64,000 bases of DNA from contig JAJEKV010000052.1 of assembly GCA_021234155.1 (NCBI GenBank), forward strand, positions 6,807,358-6,871,357, written 5' to 3'. Position numbers and translations under genes: made by a program. How positions within the stretch are numbered: the first letter of the stretch is position 1; each line of letters begins with the position of its first letter. This document shows, in pieces, positions 32,365 through 44,928 of the stretch. The notes under the pieces were generated by a model. It was not told the DNA's origin. It searched no databases and worked only from the letters and a program-made list of their open reading frames with translations. The stretch is from Isoetes taiwanensis (Eukaryota; Streptophyta; Lycopodiopsida; Isoetales; Isoetaceae).

Positions 32365-33917
32365 TGTGACGTTCCAGCACAGTATACGGTCCAAGGATAT
32401 ATACTATACTGCATCATCACGCGTACACGCCATGCCGATTGACGTGTACGCCTACATGTAGTTAAACAAGTAGCACCCTAAGGGGCAACTTGCAAGTGTG
32501 TGCACATTTATTATTCATGTGTACACTTTAGCCCACTTAATTAATATAGGCAAGTGGGCCACACCCATTTATCCCACATGCTCAAGGGAGAAATAGGAAG
32601 CCCTAGCCCTAACCCTTAGTCTATATAAGTATAGGAAACCCTAACTTTCCATTTTCGTCCACAGCCTTCTAGAGCTCTGTTTTGCTTGCTCCAAGAGCCA
32701 ATCTCGCCTCCCAAAGTCTGTTTGAGCAGTCTAGCTCATCAGCTTTACTTTCTAGCTTCATCTTCAAGCAGTTCTGCAGCATGGATGCGTTCAGAGCAGG
32801 AGGAGCGAGCCAGGGATCAGGTATTTTGCCAATTCAATAGTCTAAACCGCCTCCCAAACATAGAGTAAGTAGGTTTAGCCTATTGATTTGCCCATAGTAG
32901 CCATCTAGATCTCTAGATACCAAGCCTTAACTAAAGAACCTAACTCTGTGATTTAGATTAAATCTTGTTCTTTAGTTCTTCTGTGATATGTATGTGATGA
33001 TGATCTCTGTGGACTCATTGTATTGAGAAGGGGGGTAGAGACCCTAAAGCCTGGTAGTTGATGCTCCTAGCTAGCCCTCTTTAATGCACTATTAAATTCG
33101 GCCTGTGTACAAGAACCACACCTGGTTGTGGGTGAAGGGGCCAGACTGGCTTACAAGGAGGTTCATGTCCTGACTCATGATCATGTCCCTCTGGTAGTAA
33201 AGCCTATCGGGGACTATTGTGCACTAGACCTAATGCTCTGCCACTGCGTGAGGGCTTTGCATGGGTTCGACACTCTTGGGGTGGTGTACACCTTCCATGG
33301 AGTTCAAGTTAGTAATGGCAAGGCGGTGGCCCTCTAGTCACCTTGAGTCGGCATGCCAATCTCGGTGGGAGCGATCCCTACCGCCCCATCGGGCCGGGAG
33401 ATGCAACCCGGGAATAGCCCCCTTGGCTATACATCCGACGGGCTACAGTCAGGTCCCAACACTTTTCAACCTACTCTGCAAAGTGTGCACAGGAGGGGTG
33501 GATGGAGTGGACTACCCTAAGCCATGTTCTTATGCCCGCCAAATCCATTGCCATGAATTACATGCGCAATGACCTCTCGGAGACCCAAAGCCGTCCATCA
33601 TCCCCTTGCCAGTCCGAGCCTTGGGTAGGATCTCCATATGTGATGTACTGATCTTTGCCTATGCAGATATGTGGTGAGCCATCCTTCGTGATGGTCATGT
33701 GATGTAGATGTTGTATACTGACATGTATGTTTACGCTTCCGCAGCTAGGTAGGCCCTGAAGGGAGACAGGGTAAAATGACCCCTTCATTCTTCCCACTGG
33801 AACTCATCAAGGTTGCAGTGACATGTGGAGGGCCCTATATTAGCATGGAGCTGGTACGGGGGATGAACTCCTGTTTGTATACGGTGAGTGCACCGTATAC
33901 GAGTAGGGGACGTCACA
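32365..33917. mobile_element. Solo LTR, 1553 bp, inside LINE 3
   Basis: The ends are TGTGACGTTCC at 32365 and, as reverse complement, TGTGACGTCCC at 33917, so the termini are TG and CA with an 11-bp inverted repeat differing at one base. Flanking 5-bp sequences are GTTGT and GCTGT, a slightly diverged target duplication. The LINE 3 reverse transcriptase reads on across it. A plus-strand TATA box (TATATAAG, 32622-32629) and no coding sequence fit an LTR left after LTR-LTR recombination. No second copy is present. Confidence 0.82.
32622..32629 (+). promoter_or_regulatory. TATA box in solo LTR
   Basis: TATATAAG in a context CTATATAAGTATAGG, about 260 bp into the LTR. It suggests the parent element was transcribed rightwards. 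Confidence 0.55.
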
Positions 33918-34260
33918 GCTGTCCTCAACTAGAGTCCGCAGCGTGAAGATATGATCTATGGTTGAGTGCCTCGGCCTGAATCCTACCTGTGTAAGTGCCC
34001 GCACTTCTGCTCCTTTTGCCCATCCTGTCAACTGTCGCTCGAGGATCCCGGCGAGGAGCTTTACAAACACTGAGCTGATCATGATGGTCCGGTAATTGAC
34101 CGGACAATGCGGGTCTCCTGCTTCATAGATTGGGACAACCCTGCTAGTGGTCCATTGGGGGGGAAAACCTTCCCATAATGCCTTGTTGAACATGTCGGTC
34201 AGTACCGGTGCCATGGATGGTCCTGCCCACTTGAGTAACTCTGCCTGCATGCCATCGAGC
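33918..34260 (-). pseudogene. LINE 3 ORF2, N-terminal reverse transcriptase part
   Basis: The minus strand reads MQAELLKWAGPSMAPVLTDM, VVPIYEAGDPHCPVNYRTIM, QVGFRPRHSTIDHIFTLRTL, then is cut by the solo LTR after LVEDS. It aligns with the same blocks of LINE 1 and LINE 2. Homology is lost above about 34260. Confidence 0.88.
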
Positions 34261-37200
34261 TTGAGAAGAAAATTTGAGTACTCACATTGAAGTTGGCTTC
34301 ACCATGCCATGAGTCTTTGCCCCTAAGATTCATATTTCAGAGCATGGCAAAGGTTGCAGTGAAAAATTCAGCCACTCTTACAGCTTTGATGCTGACGGTT
34401 GAAAAAGCCATCGGAGTTGCTACTAATTCCGTCGGAGCTTTGTTTGAAAAGATTTAGCTTTAGGGCTCCGCAAAATGAAGATCCACATAGTACTCTCCAA
34501 GAAGTCATGCTCTACCTCATTCCTGGACTATGAAGCCTGCTTCAAAGTAATGTAGTTACGTAGAATTATTTTGATGATGTATGTCAAATACAAGCTTTGA
34601 GCTATGACTGAAGACATCCATAAATAGAGTAAGACTCAGCACAAGCAGGTAAGAATCAACACAGATCGATAAAACAATCTGGTAAATAACGTCACCTTCA
34701 TTCCTTTTTAGTCATCAATTAACTAGTTTTGGCGTGCAATCTCCCATTTGGACTTCTTGTTTTAGTCACCTTAAAAAATCACTTTCGCCTCATGTTTATC
34801 AGAGTTCTTGAAGAATGCATCAAGACTCAATCTACATTCCTCATCAAACCATGCATTACATGGATTATTTCCAGATCTACTAGTGAATCATCCAAATACA
34901 TGAGCATCCATCTTCAGTGGCATCTCTCATAGCAAGTGGCTTTTAGCATTAAGCTCATCTAGCTAGCTTATCTCATTGAGAAATGTACTCATTGCTCTAG
35001 TATATTCATCTACTTTGGCAGTCCTAATTCTGATCTGACCTTGCTATTGTTCTACTTTTTTGGTTTACTTTTTTCACTTAGTAAACATCATGACCTCATG
35101 ATCAAATTCAGGCAATTCTGTTATCTCAAATTTGTGAATGACACCATTAAAGACTATCAAGCAAAAAATACGTAATCTACTATGCTATTACTATTATGTT
35201 GATGACAAGTATATTCTTCAATGCGATGAAATTTAGAGACGCCATTAAAGACTATCAAGCGAAAAATTTCACACATTTGGATGAAATGTGGGGCCTTTGT
35301 GTTTGTCACCAGGTCCGTCCATATGTCAAATAGATTTGTCTAGATCCTTGTTGTTGGTAACACATCCACTGGAATATTTTGCTAACTGAATTTTCCTTTT
35401 CTGAGAGGTTTCCATAATATCTTTGGCCATGTACAAACATGGATCACTTGAGCTAAGCTCATCATGAGCATATGTACGTGTGATCTAATGGAAGCTACTG
35501 AAGGCCCTGATAGTTTCAACCATAATAATTGATTATGTTCACTGGTTTTACCAACTAACACATAACCAAAAAAAATGTGACATCAATTTTGTACGATATA
35601 GATTCAATTGTCGCTACTTTTCAATTACTGAAGGCATTAATGTTCCATACACAACACCTGAGGGCATTTTCCTATGCTGAAATTGGGTTTGCATCTAGCG
35701 ATGGTCAGACGAGCAACACAACAACGACATGTATCTCAGAGATAGGGTCCCTCAATTTCTCGAGCGACATATAGCCATCAATATCCAGATGTCGCTCAAT
35801 TATTGTAGAGGAATAGAAAGACGTCAATATGCAAAAGCTTTTGGTAAGATGGTATGTCACGAGTCGCCTCTTACATTGTGGTGCCTAAGATTGAATTGGT
35901 TTGCCCACCATGGAATGGGCTTGTAATAGGGGTTGGTCTTGCTTCAAAGTACTTTAATATTGTCATATTCTAGGTAAATATCTCTTCTCAAACATTTTGA
36001 AAGCATGTGTTGTTTGGGTTTTACCAAACTCATGGTATGCTATCCCAAACTCGGTAGCATAGCATAGCGGATCTGTTAAGCCAGAAGCTGATGACTCAGG
36101 TATCTTCCTTTGCCCTTTTTTTTTCTTTTCGTTAGCAAATTAAAATCTTAACTGCAATCATTTTAAGCATAAGTGATACTTCTGTCTGTAAAACACTAGT
36201 TGTTATTCCATGGTTTGAAAAAAAGTTGTTTTTGCATGGCAGCTTGGAAAGCATAGCATTAAGCAATCTTCAACGAAAGTAGGGTTTAGAAAGACCTTGA
36301 GCTTAAAAGAAAATATTTGCATATTCCTTTGCATTGGCCATTTTACTCCTTCTACATAGTCATATATTGCTTTCATCTTCAGGCAAGAGTTTATGTAGAC
36401 GAGATTTTCTATTGTTCAGTAGTAGTGCTTTTAAGACATTAAATAAAGCCTTTTTGTGCAAAAAAATCTTATTTTAGCATTTTTTTTATATCGTTCATTT
36501 TATAAGATAGACAACTTTTATGTTACCTCGATAAACCTTTGATATTGAACATTGCCACAGACTTTTTGTTTGCATTACCTTTTGCCCATATTGAAAAACA
36601 ATGTTTTCATGCCTTTGGTCATGCCAAACATGAACCACTATTTTAATTGCTAGCCACCGCTTCTTCGATGTGTGATAGACTATAAGCATATGGAAGAAGA
36701 TCTACAAGTGAAAGAAGATCATAGCCTAATTTTAGTACTTACTCTCTCCTTTTTTTGTTGTATTTGTTGTTTTGGCATTGAAACAAAAAAGGGATTAATG
36801 CCCAAGCATGTGGAATTAAGCAACCCTTTTGCATTGGTTTGTGAGGCTGTCCATGCAAAATGCAAGCTTTATAGAAGAATTTCTTTAATAATGTGTGGTA
36901 TGGTGTTTGATAAAGCATTTCCTTATATGTCCTCTTGGATGCTGCTAATGTGGCATGACGTAAAAATACTATCTATCTATCTTATTCACTTCTACAACTA
37001 CCTAGATCGCGAAAGGGACAAACAAGAGATTGAATGTATGGGAGTATATTACAAACTTGATATCACTATCATTATTAAGTGTGAAATTAATTTGTGAAAC
37101 TATAAATGACAATGAAGCTGGTCTATTGTCTGGAGTGAATTGTTATATAATTTCTATAGTAAAATCACCACAAGCTGTAAGCAAAATTTTAGATTAGCTT

Positions 37201-38506
37201 ATTGGAGCTATAAATGTTGATTTTTGCTTTTTACCCTATGAAATCCTCTCAGACTAATGTAAGACCTTATATAGCAGCCGAGCAACTAAAAGTATCTATG
37301 ATCTACACTATGATTTGCATAGGTAGAGCAAGCCTTCCAACAATTTCTTTGCAAATTTTGAAGACGTCAGGATTGGCATGTCGAAAGATTTCAGTGCATT
37401 TCTGCAACTTGATATTGTTGGTTCATGCTTCTATTTTATCCTTTTTTTTATTGCTTCTTAATGAGAGCTTGCATTTCTAGAATACTAATATATTTCTTCA
37501 AAAAAACTATCCATCTACATTATTCATTATAGAATGAGAGCTAAAATCAAATGTCTGAGCCAGTGTTAGAAGTCATATATCATATTTAGATGTGCAGCAC
37601 TTGCAGAGGGAAGCTGCCAAGATGGGAGGGCGACCCTAGCAATTCCAGCTCGTTCAAAAAATTCTACTATTCTATGGGAGACCAGGCACCTAACACTTCA
37701 GAAGGCTCCTCTGAGGAGTCAGAATTGACCCAAGAGATAAGGTGTTAGTTTAACCCAGCTGGATCAACTGTAGCAACCTGGTCGTCCTCTAAATAGCCCC
37801 CTTGTAGATGATAACACAAAGGCCAACAAGATGATAAGCAGGTGCAAGTCTTCTGCAGCCTAGAAGATACACACATCTGCTCGGATGATGCTGGAATGGG
37901 GCAGGCAGTGTGCATGGAGGGGTACCTACCTCTGGTCATACCAGTGCCAAACTCAATCAGCACACTTAGGTCACCAAATAAGAGGTGGGACTTGGCAAAA
38001 CAAGAAGGTAGAACCCCAACAACATGCAGACACTGGCCGTGGTAATTCTTTGAGGCTCGACACACAAGGCTGGGTGAATTATGATGCAGCTAATTCAGGA
38101 CTCTAGCATGACCAGGATAGGGCCATAGATAAGGCAAGGATTATTAAGAGAGATGGTGGAAATTGAGGTGGACCCTGCTAGTATTTTCGGGCAAGGGGCA
38201 TGGACGTGGGCTTTGCAAGTATTTGGAGGGCTGAGATGGGGCGTAAAATGCAGCCAACCCCAAGGTTTGAAGAGGGTACCATATTCATATCAGCAGCCTT
38301 CTCCAAGCCAGATATGTTCATGTATGAGTCTTGCATGCATATTTCCATTTTATTTGACATCTTTCCAACCATTGCTGTCGACAGAGATTGAAAGAAGTGA
38401 TGAAACCTAAGATAATTGAGACACGAAGTACCTGCATGGTATATTATGTGATTGTTTGCAAATTTAATCCAAATGCAAGAGTGTTTTTGCTATGGCTCAT
38501 TTGTTT
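34261..38506. other. No gene recognised
   Basis: Mostly AT-rich sequence. Two open stretches are noted only: a 41-codon plus-strand frame ending at 34458 (VEKAIGVATNSVGALFEKI), protein-like but too short to assign, and a 141-codon frame at 36672-37097 with a hydrophobic segment (LILVLTLSFFCCICCFG) and no family I know. Neither has convincing splice or promoter context. Confidence 0.4.
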
Positions 38507-38554
38507 GTGTATATTAGATTGGAACCTCCTGTGTATATTAGATTGGAACCTCCT
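38507..38554. repeat. 24-bp tandem duplication
   Basis: GTGTATATTAGATTGGAACC plus CTCCT repeated twice without mismatch. Confidence 0.85.
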
Positions 38555-39104
38555 GTGTACGTTTAAGACACAATGTAGATAAAACAAGTGACAGTCACAA
38601 AACAAAACGAAACAAAGCACACAAAAGAACACAACTTTGCAATCCTAGGATGGAAGTGAAGTGGTGTTCTCATTGAGCTTTGTAAATATCGTTGAGTACA
38701 AATTGATTCCCCAATGGGGTATAATTTTGAAAAATACTTGAAAATTTGCAAGCTCCGAAACTAGACAATCATCGAGAGCCTGGGAAACTAAGGATACAAG
38801 ATAAAAAATGATATATCCACCGCATTGTCCATACAAAATGTGGGAAATGTGACGACTGCTTCTCATCGGGATGAAAAACCCCGCCCTTTCGGGTTTTCGA
38901 GGAAAACCCTAATGAGAAACAATCGTCAACACTCTTGAAGAACGCCGCTAGCATGCGTTCGCCGAGATGATGACGCTGACAACCGAAAGAACTGCAAGAA
39001 AATGACCTACAATGGGATTTGAAAAAGGAGAATAACCCGTTAGAAAGTTAGAATCTTCAGGCATAAGCCTGTGCCAAAGTGCAAAAATCAAGAATATAAC
39101 AGCA

Positions 39105-39616
39105 CTCGGAGGCTCCAGGGCCACGCCGAGGAAGAAAGAAACAACAGCCGACCAATCGGGAACCGTCCGCGGAATGACCATCGCGGGAAAAAAAACAACC
39201 GACTAGTGCTGCCTCGGAGGCTACAGCGCCACGCCGAGAAAAAATGATAAATATGATCTCAGAGGCAACAGCGCCACGCCGAGAGAAAACATGAATAATA
39301 AAGATTGACTCAGAGGCTACAACGCCACACCGAGAGAAAACATGAATGAATAAATAAAATACTGTCTTGAAGGCTACAATGCGACTGTTTTGAAAGCTAC
39401 AATGCGGCATTGAAAAAGAGAGATGTCACAAGAACAGAAGGCCATTAAGCCACACCATTGACTGAACACGAACCCACAAAAATTATATGAAAACCTTCGA
39501 TATGACAACAAGCTGAAGAAGAAAGAGGCAGGCAGAAAATTGTCACTTGACATGTATTGACACGCACACGGAGTAAACTAATAAGTACGCCTCAGAGGCT
39601 ACAAAGCCACGCTGAG
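39105..39616 (-). repeat. Five copies of a 26-bp hairpin motif
   Basis: Copies at 39105-39130, 39213-39238, 39258-39283, 39309-39334 and 39591-39616, each close to CTCRGAGGCTACA followed by RCGCCACGCCGAG. The ends CTCGG and CCGAG pair, so each can form a short hairpin. Two more degenerate copies lie at about 39366-39412. Spacing is irregular (45-260 bp). They lie in what would be the 5' leader of a minus-strand transcript starting near 39750. Confidence 0.85.
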
Positions 39617-39715
39617 GACAGAGAAAAGAAAAAGAAATAACGAACACGATCAAATACAAATAACCATCACGGGAGGGAGGGTGAGGGAAACTGATAGGAT
39701 AGAGAAGGAGAAACT

Positions 39716-39826
39716 AGCTCAAGAGAACGCCGATGATAGAACAAGGAGGCTGATTAAATAGGAGGAGTGACAAAGGGACGTCCCCATCCAAGGAATGTCG
39801 GTTCTATTGCTGTCGCAATAGAACCG
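39716..39826 (-). promoter_or_regulatory. Promoter-like module B with hairpin palindrome
   Basis: On the minus strand: a 12-bp stem (39799-39810 with 39815-39826) around TGTC, a TATA-like CTATTTAATC at 39752-39761, then the conserved AGCTCA-AACGCCGATGA block (39716-39736 on +). The arrangement and flanks match the module at 5806-5990. The unidentified frame at 39850-40440 lies just upstream and the hairpin-repeat leader just downstream, as expected for internal DNA, then LTR promoter, then leader. Confidence 0.5.
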
Positions 39827-39849
39827 TGGCAATGCATGGCTTCTTCTGA

Positions 39850-40440
39850 TTACACAAAAATAAGCCCTAGGGCTGTTACTAAATAAGCCATGTGGGCTGC
39901 TTCAAGTGTGGCACAATAGTCTGTTACATGATGAGGGGCACGAGGGCCAGCCGATGAGAAATAACCGAAGGAAGGAGGGGATCGTCCAGTGTTGGCCTTG
40001 TACAAAAAGAGGCTGCCCGCATCAGTTAAGAGCCAACTAGACTGATCACCTTCTGTCATCACAATCTGGCAATGTACGTGGTCAGTTTCAGACTTGGCCC
40101 ACTCAACCTAGGATACAATCTCAGGGGAAACCTCCATGTTCAGAGAAGACCTGACGATAGCAGTGACATTGGCTGGGGTCACCATGCAGTTCCAAATGGT
40201 GAAGCTGTTAGGGGTCGTGGAAGTAAAGAGCTTGTAGGCGAAGGCGGATCTACTTGGACCTCCCCGAGGCTTTATGTTAGGAGAGGGACTACCCCTCTGG
40301 CCAGACCAAGCAACTTTCCAAAGAGAACCCGACCCAAGGAAGCTAGTTCTTCTCAGATAATTCATGGCTTCTGTGTCTGATATGTTAAAGAGAAAGCATA
40401 AATTCAATGATGATTGAAGAGAAATGACGAAGCAAAACAA
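39850..40440 (-). pseudogene. Unidentified frame with one internal TAG
   Basis: A single minus-strand frame of about 195 codons is interrupted only by TAG at 40108-40110 and ends with TAA at 39850-39852. The first part contains MNYLRRTSFLGSGSLWKVAW, NIKPRGGPSRSAFAYKLFTS and FTIWNCMVTPANVTAIVRSS; the second VMTEGDQSSWLLTDAGSLFL and YCATLEAAHMAYLVTALGLI. Composition looks protein-like, but I do not recognise the family. It ends about 25 bp before promoter module B on the same strand, so it may be the 3' internal end of the same element. It could also be a chance open frame. Confidence 0.4.
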
Positions 40441-41589
40441 AGCTACTTACTTGTAGCACTCGGGGTTCCCAGAAGATCGGCCGCAATGAAGAACAATGAA
40501 CTCGATCACTCAATTTAAACCCAGGATTGGAATGATAGCACTGTCGCAATCCTGGTGAACCTGGATTTCAAAAAATTCGGGTCTAATGGCAAATTGCATC
40601 TGTTGCAATTGGGGCAGAGAATGTCCGGGCTAATCTGGATGTTCTGGAGAGCGAAATTGGGAATGTTTTAGAAAGATTGACTTGTTTTTGGCGAAGGCCC
40701 ACCAAACTGGTAATGGTAACCATTGGCTGGTACGTCGATAGCTGGCGGCATAGGTCCCGTACCAGGCATCTACGCCTACGATCACAATATTGACGTGAAG
40801 CGATATTAATGAACTATGGCCCTGTTTGTGGGAGCCTGCGAGGCGTGCAATACCATTAACGTGCGCGTCAGCTGGCACACACTGCGTGTTCACGAGCCAA
40901 TAGACCCTGCAAAACGTGACCTTGGGTACCACGATGGGGGGCTAGGGGCATCGCGAGGGAGGTCGTGACACCCCAAAACCCAAACTTCTTTCTAACCTCA
41001 ATTTCTTTCGGTTAGTTTCTTCTACGAAGTTGTCCACGACATTAGGTATCCGAAATGGTTGGCGGTTTGATGAGCTCATTAATTTCGGTCACCTTGGGCA
41101 ATTTGCCTCTTTTAGGCGGGGGAAACATGGCAAACATACCCTATATTTTTATAGATCGTGATCAAATCGCCTATGCCACGTCCAAGTCAAAATTTATTGC
41201 GTGGATAAGTTAAGTTTCGAGATAAGGTGCCACTCGAGGCTAGAATGCTGCGTTAAAATATCACGCCGCCATGTCTTCAGCCAATTAAAAAAATTCCGGC
41301 TGGCGTGTCCATCGAATCAGAAAACTCCAATCCAGGCTGGCATGTTTGTGAGACGAGTGTCCAGTGGAGATGCCTGAACAGTGAAACACTCATGTGCCGT
41401 GCCTGCCTGCGTTTCGGGCTTCTCGATCTTCCAGAAATCAAAACTTGGACCAAATTTAAGTTGCCGGAGCAGTAGTCTAAGGCATGAGCGCAGTATCAGG
41501 TTAGCGCATTCCTCCTGTTAACCTACGGGATCCAGCTATTTAGAAGGAAATAAATAGTTTATTTAGAAGGAAATAAATAGTTTAGAAAG
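40441..41589. other. No gene recognised
   Basis: No assignable gene. A 100-codon minus-strand frame at 40630-40932 is open but unrecognised. A 22-23-bp direct duplication (TTTAGAAGGAAATAAATAG) lies at about 41539-41582. Confidence 0.45.
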
Positions 41590-42480
41590 GAAACGTGGAG
41601 ACGGCTAATAATCTGAAGAGATTTTGTTTACGCTTTTTGCAGTAATTGGAATGTGAGCTTAGTTTGATTAGGCGGAATAATGATCTAGGACATGGCTTCA
41701 AAATCAGGTTAGCACGTTCTTCTAGTTATCATTATCCTCGCAATCCACCATTTCACAATCAAGGGAAAACATCCTTTCTGGTGTCTTTGCCTGAAATGAA
41801 TCTCCACGCTTTGTCCGAACCCATTTCTTTAATAATGGATGCTGCACCATTGGGGAATGACATTTGAAAAGCATTCAAAGAACTGAAATGGACTGGCTTT
41901 CCGTCATCCAATTTGGAAATTGTTTCATAACTGCAGGCAGAAGACCAAGGGAACTTTTCTAATGACAAGTATCGTACTTATTGTTTTTAGATTAAGATGT
42001 CTACCTTAAATGCATTGCTGAAGATTGTCTTTCAGTTTCCACCAGATAGAAGAGCATTAGAGAACATGTGTTAGCATTAACCTTGCCATATGAAGGAAAG
42101 TTATATGCACTTCCAAAGGAGGATGCTATGATGTCAGGCTCACCAAGCGCTGCAACGCCATTATCACAGTTTATATCACAGTTTAGAGTTAAATGCAGCC
42201 CTTGCAGGATAAAGGTTAAATGTAACTTCTGTAGGATAAAAGTATATCTAATAAACAGAATAGTCATTATTATAAAACCGCATTTGGTTGTTCCTTCATT
42301 CTTAAACAACCATATTTCTGTTAACATAGCGAAACATAACATAGAGATGGCTAATAATCTAAAGAGATTTTGGTTGACGCTTTTTGCAGTAATTGGAACA
42401 TGGGCTTAGCTTGATTAAATGGAAGAATAGTCTAGGACGTGGCTTCAATATCAGCTTAGCACATTCCTCATGTTAATTAT
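41590..42480. repeat. Direct duplication about 746 bp apart
   Basis: About 41590-41745 and 42336-42480 share GGCTAATAATCTRAAGAGAT, ACGCTTTTTGCAGTAATTGG and TCTAGGACRTGGCTTCAA followed by TTAGCACRTTC. A third partial copy of the last part lies near 41475-41525. Between them, TTAAATGYARC-TTG-AGGATAAA is duplicated at 42189-42242. No gene is seen. Confidence 0.7.
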
Positions 42481-43810
42481 AGTGGACAGAAACATCTCTA
42501 ATATATGGAGATGGCCATCTCTACCATATGCTAGAAACCGTAGGTAACACGGCCATGGATAAAACCTTAGAGCAGCATGCAGTGTCTCTGCTGCCGGAGA
42601 ATCCTAGTTGTGTGTGGCGCCAGCACCTTGATGCTTGTAGGAATGGACAGGCCATTGAGATGTAGTTGCTGAATAAATCTGTCAAGCTGATGCATGCTCA
42701 ATTTGCTCCACAAAGAAATGCGAGTTGAAATATGAATGTGACCTCCATTTTGTCAACTTACAAAAGCAATTGGAAAGGTTGAAAAGTTCATGTGTTCATG
42801 ACTGGCTGGAGCCACAATTACAGTTGGTATGGGCACACTAACAGCTGAACACGTTTACGTTGCCTTGAAAATGATGGACTGTACAGGTGATCTGTGCACA
42901 ATCATCTGTTGCATCCCTTTTTCATGCCATGCCCCCACACCACCGACTTGGTTTTTAGAAGAAAGAAAACAAAGTACTATATGGAACTTTTAAATCTTTT
43001 GGCAGATCCGCTACCCAACACTGAGAACCGTGGTCACAGATTATGTGACCCATTCGAGCGGAGCTCTTAAGAAAAATTTCCACTGCTTCTGGAATGCAAC
43101 ACTGATCCAACAGAGCAATTTCCATTATTTTTCTGCTCTCCAATGTTGGATCGAATCAGAGAGGTTTGATGAGAATCCGGAGGAGGGGCATTTTGAGGAT
43201 TTAGAAAATATGAAGGGCAATTTGGGAATGGGTAATTTTTGCTAAAATCAAAACAAAATCAAGTTTGAAGCATTTTATCAGATGGATATTGCTTCATTCA
43301 TATACGAACACCATACCCTTACCCACCACTTCTAGAATAAAAATTCCAGTGGTTTCCCAAGGACAAAGTATGAATATCTTAGTTACCATGTCGTGCCTAT
43401 TTGTTAACATTTTGAGGACGATAGCCCTTCAGCAATGTCTAACAGTTATTTCAATACACCATAGATCCAAACCTCATAAGCTTCATCGATGCCTGCAGCA
43501 ACAGTCGCATTTGGGTTCGACTCCCAGGTACATAGGGCGCTAGCTCCGCCAATGCTAAATTCTTGTATGTAAATATAATAAATATGACTGAGGGGAGGAT
43601 TAAATATCTAGTGGAGAATTGACTTACATAAAGCATGCATCACACTATAGTTGCTTTGTATGGTTGTCAATCCGTTCACTAATCATTGTTGTGTGATATA
43701 CTATGATCGTGTTACGTGGCTTCAAAGGTCCATAGATTCATGAAAGATGGTTGGTCCATAGATGTCCTATAAGATATTCCCACGATTTTCTTTTTTTGTG
43801 CGTGGTCGGA
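42481..43810. other. No gene recognised
   Basis: No coding region, tandem array or element terminus could be supported. Confidence 0.45.
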
Positions 43811-44201
43811 TGTTACCAACAGCAAGTTGGATCAGGTTAAGTCCACACAGGACCATAAGAGAAGTATGGCCACAGCCAAAAGGACAGCATAAACGGTGAT
43901 TAACTCGCCACCCAACCTATGAACGCAGATCAATCCGAGCTCCCCACTGAGCTGAGAGCTAGCATACACAAGACGACCATGTATCTCAGGATTCCTCCTT
44001 CCCAGATCCATGTAACTGTCACTCTTATATAGCTAATTCTCCCTTCACCTTTCCCCAAGACCTTTCACTAAAGGTGGCTTGGCATATAAGGCATACACCT
44101 TATATGGCTTCTTCCCCGCTTTAGGTCTTTATGGGCTGCGCCCAAGAAGCCCTCACAAAGGGCCTGCTACGTCATCCACAGTTTTAGCCCAGATCGTAAC
44201 A
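43811..44201 (-). repeat. Short LTR element, left LTR
   Basis: 391 bp, starts TGTTACCAACAGCAAGTTGG, ends AGATCGTAACA. It is the 3' LTR in the element's own orientation. Confidence 0.92.
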
Positions 44202-44249
44202 GCCCACCGGGGTAAAAGACAACTGACCCCAGTTGTAACGACCATACAA

Positions 44250-44505
44250 GTCCATCAACCACACAGGTCTACCACACAGGTTATTGACCACACAGGTCCC
44301 TCGACTAGACAAGTCATTGACTACACAAGTCCCTCGATTACACAAGTCATTGACTACACAAGTCTGCTACACAAGCTTCTGCTACACAAGCATCGACTAC
44401 ACAAGTCCCTATTTTGACCACATAGGTCTACCACACAGGTCATTGCACACAACTTATTAACCACACAGGTTCCACACAGCTCCACACAGCTCCGCCGCAC
44501 AGGTC
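44250..44505. repeat. Array of CACA(A/G)GTC-type short repeats
   Basis: About fifteen irregular repeats of (C)YACACARGTC with CATTGAC or CCTCGA spacers, inside the short LTR element. It may be the functional RNA part or simple slippage. Confidence 0.8.
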
Positions 44506-44910
44506 CCTTGATCTATCTCAGTCGTTGGGACCTCCAGCAGTGCTAGACAAACCAGCCTCAAATTTGGCCTCCCACGTTCAGCTGCTAGGTAAACTTCGCT
44601 AAGCTTCGAGAGAACTCCTCTTTTTTCCATTCAGCTTCAGTGTGGGGCACATATAACGTGCTAGGGCATTATCCATCCTAATACCAATACCAAATATGCA
44701 CTGCACTAGTTTAACTAATGCCTCCATTAGCCTAGCTAATGGTTGATTCATCTTGAGGGTACACGACTCACCCAAGGTTTGGAGTAATACCTGCATCCAG
44801 GATTATCTACATATAATCCCTCTGGAGGCACAAAGCCCTTCCAGGAGTAACCACAGTATCTATATCACGTTTCAACTCCCCCACTTGCTATCGTGAACAA
44901 AACAACGACC

Positions 44911-44927
44911 TCTCAGTGAAAGCACCA
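44911..44927 (-). other. Candidate primer-binding site
   Basis: TGGTGCTTTCACTGAGA, beginning with the TGG complementary to a tRNA CCA end and one base from the LTR. The matching tRNA is not determined here. Confidence 0.65.
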
Positions 44928-44928
44928 T

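Larger units (their letters stand above)
30690..34260 (-). mobile_element. LINE 3, same clade, interrupted by a solo LTR
   Basis: Minus-strand LINE. The 3' tail is an (ATAGA)n-like stretch on the minus strand (30690-30735 as GAATA repeats on +). The coding part lies at 30908-32364 and 33918-34260, split by the insertion at 32365-33917. It is more degraded than LINE 1 and LINE 2. Confidence 0.85.

Noticed and set aside
36672-37097. A 141-codon frame with a hydrophobic segment
   Set aside because: No recognisable motif, splice context or repeat homology; retained only as a note in the gap entry.
40960-41060. Possible LTR start at a GTGACACCCCAAAACCC motif
   Set aside because: It resembles some LTR termini, but I could find no partner copy, primer-binding site or target duplication.
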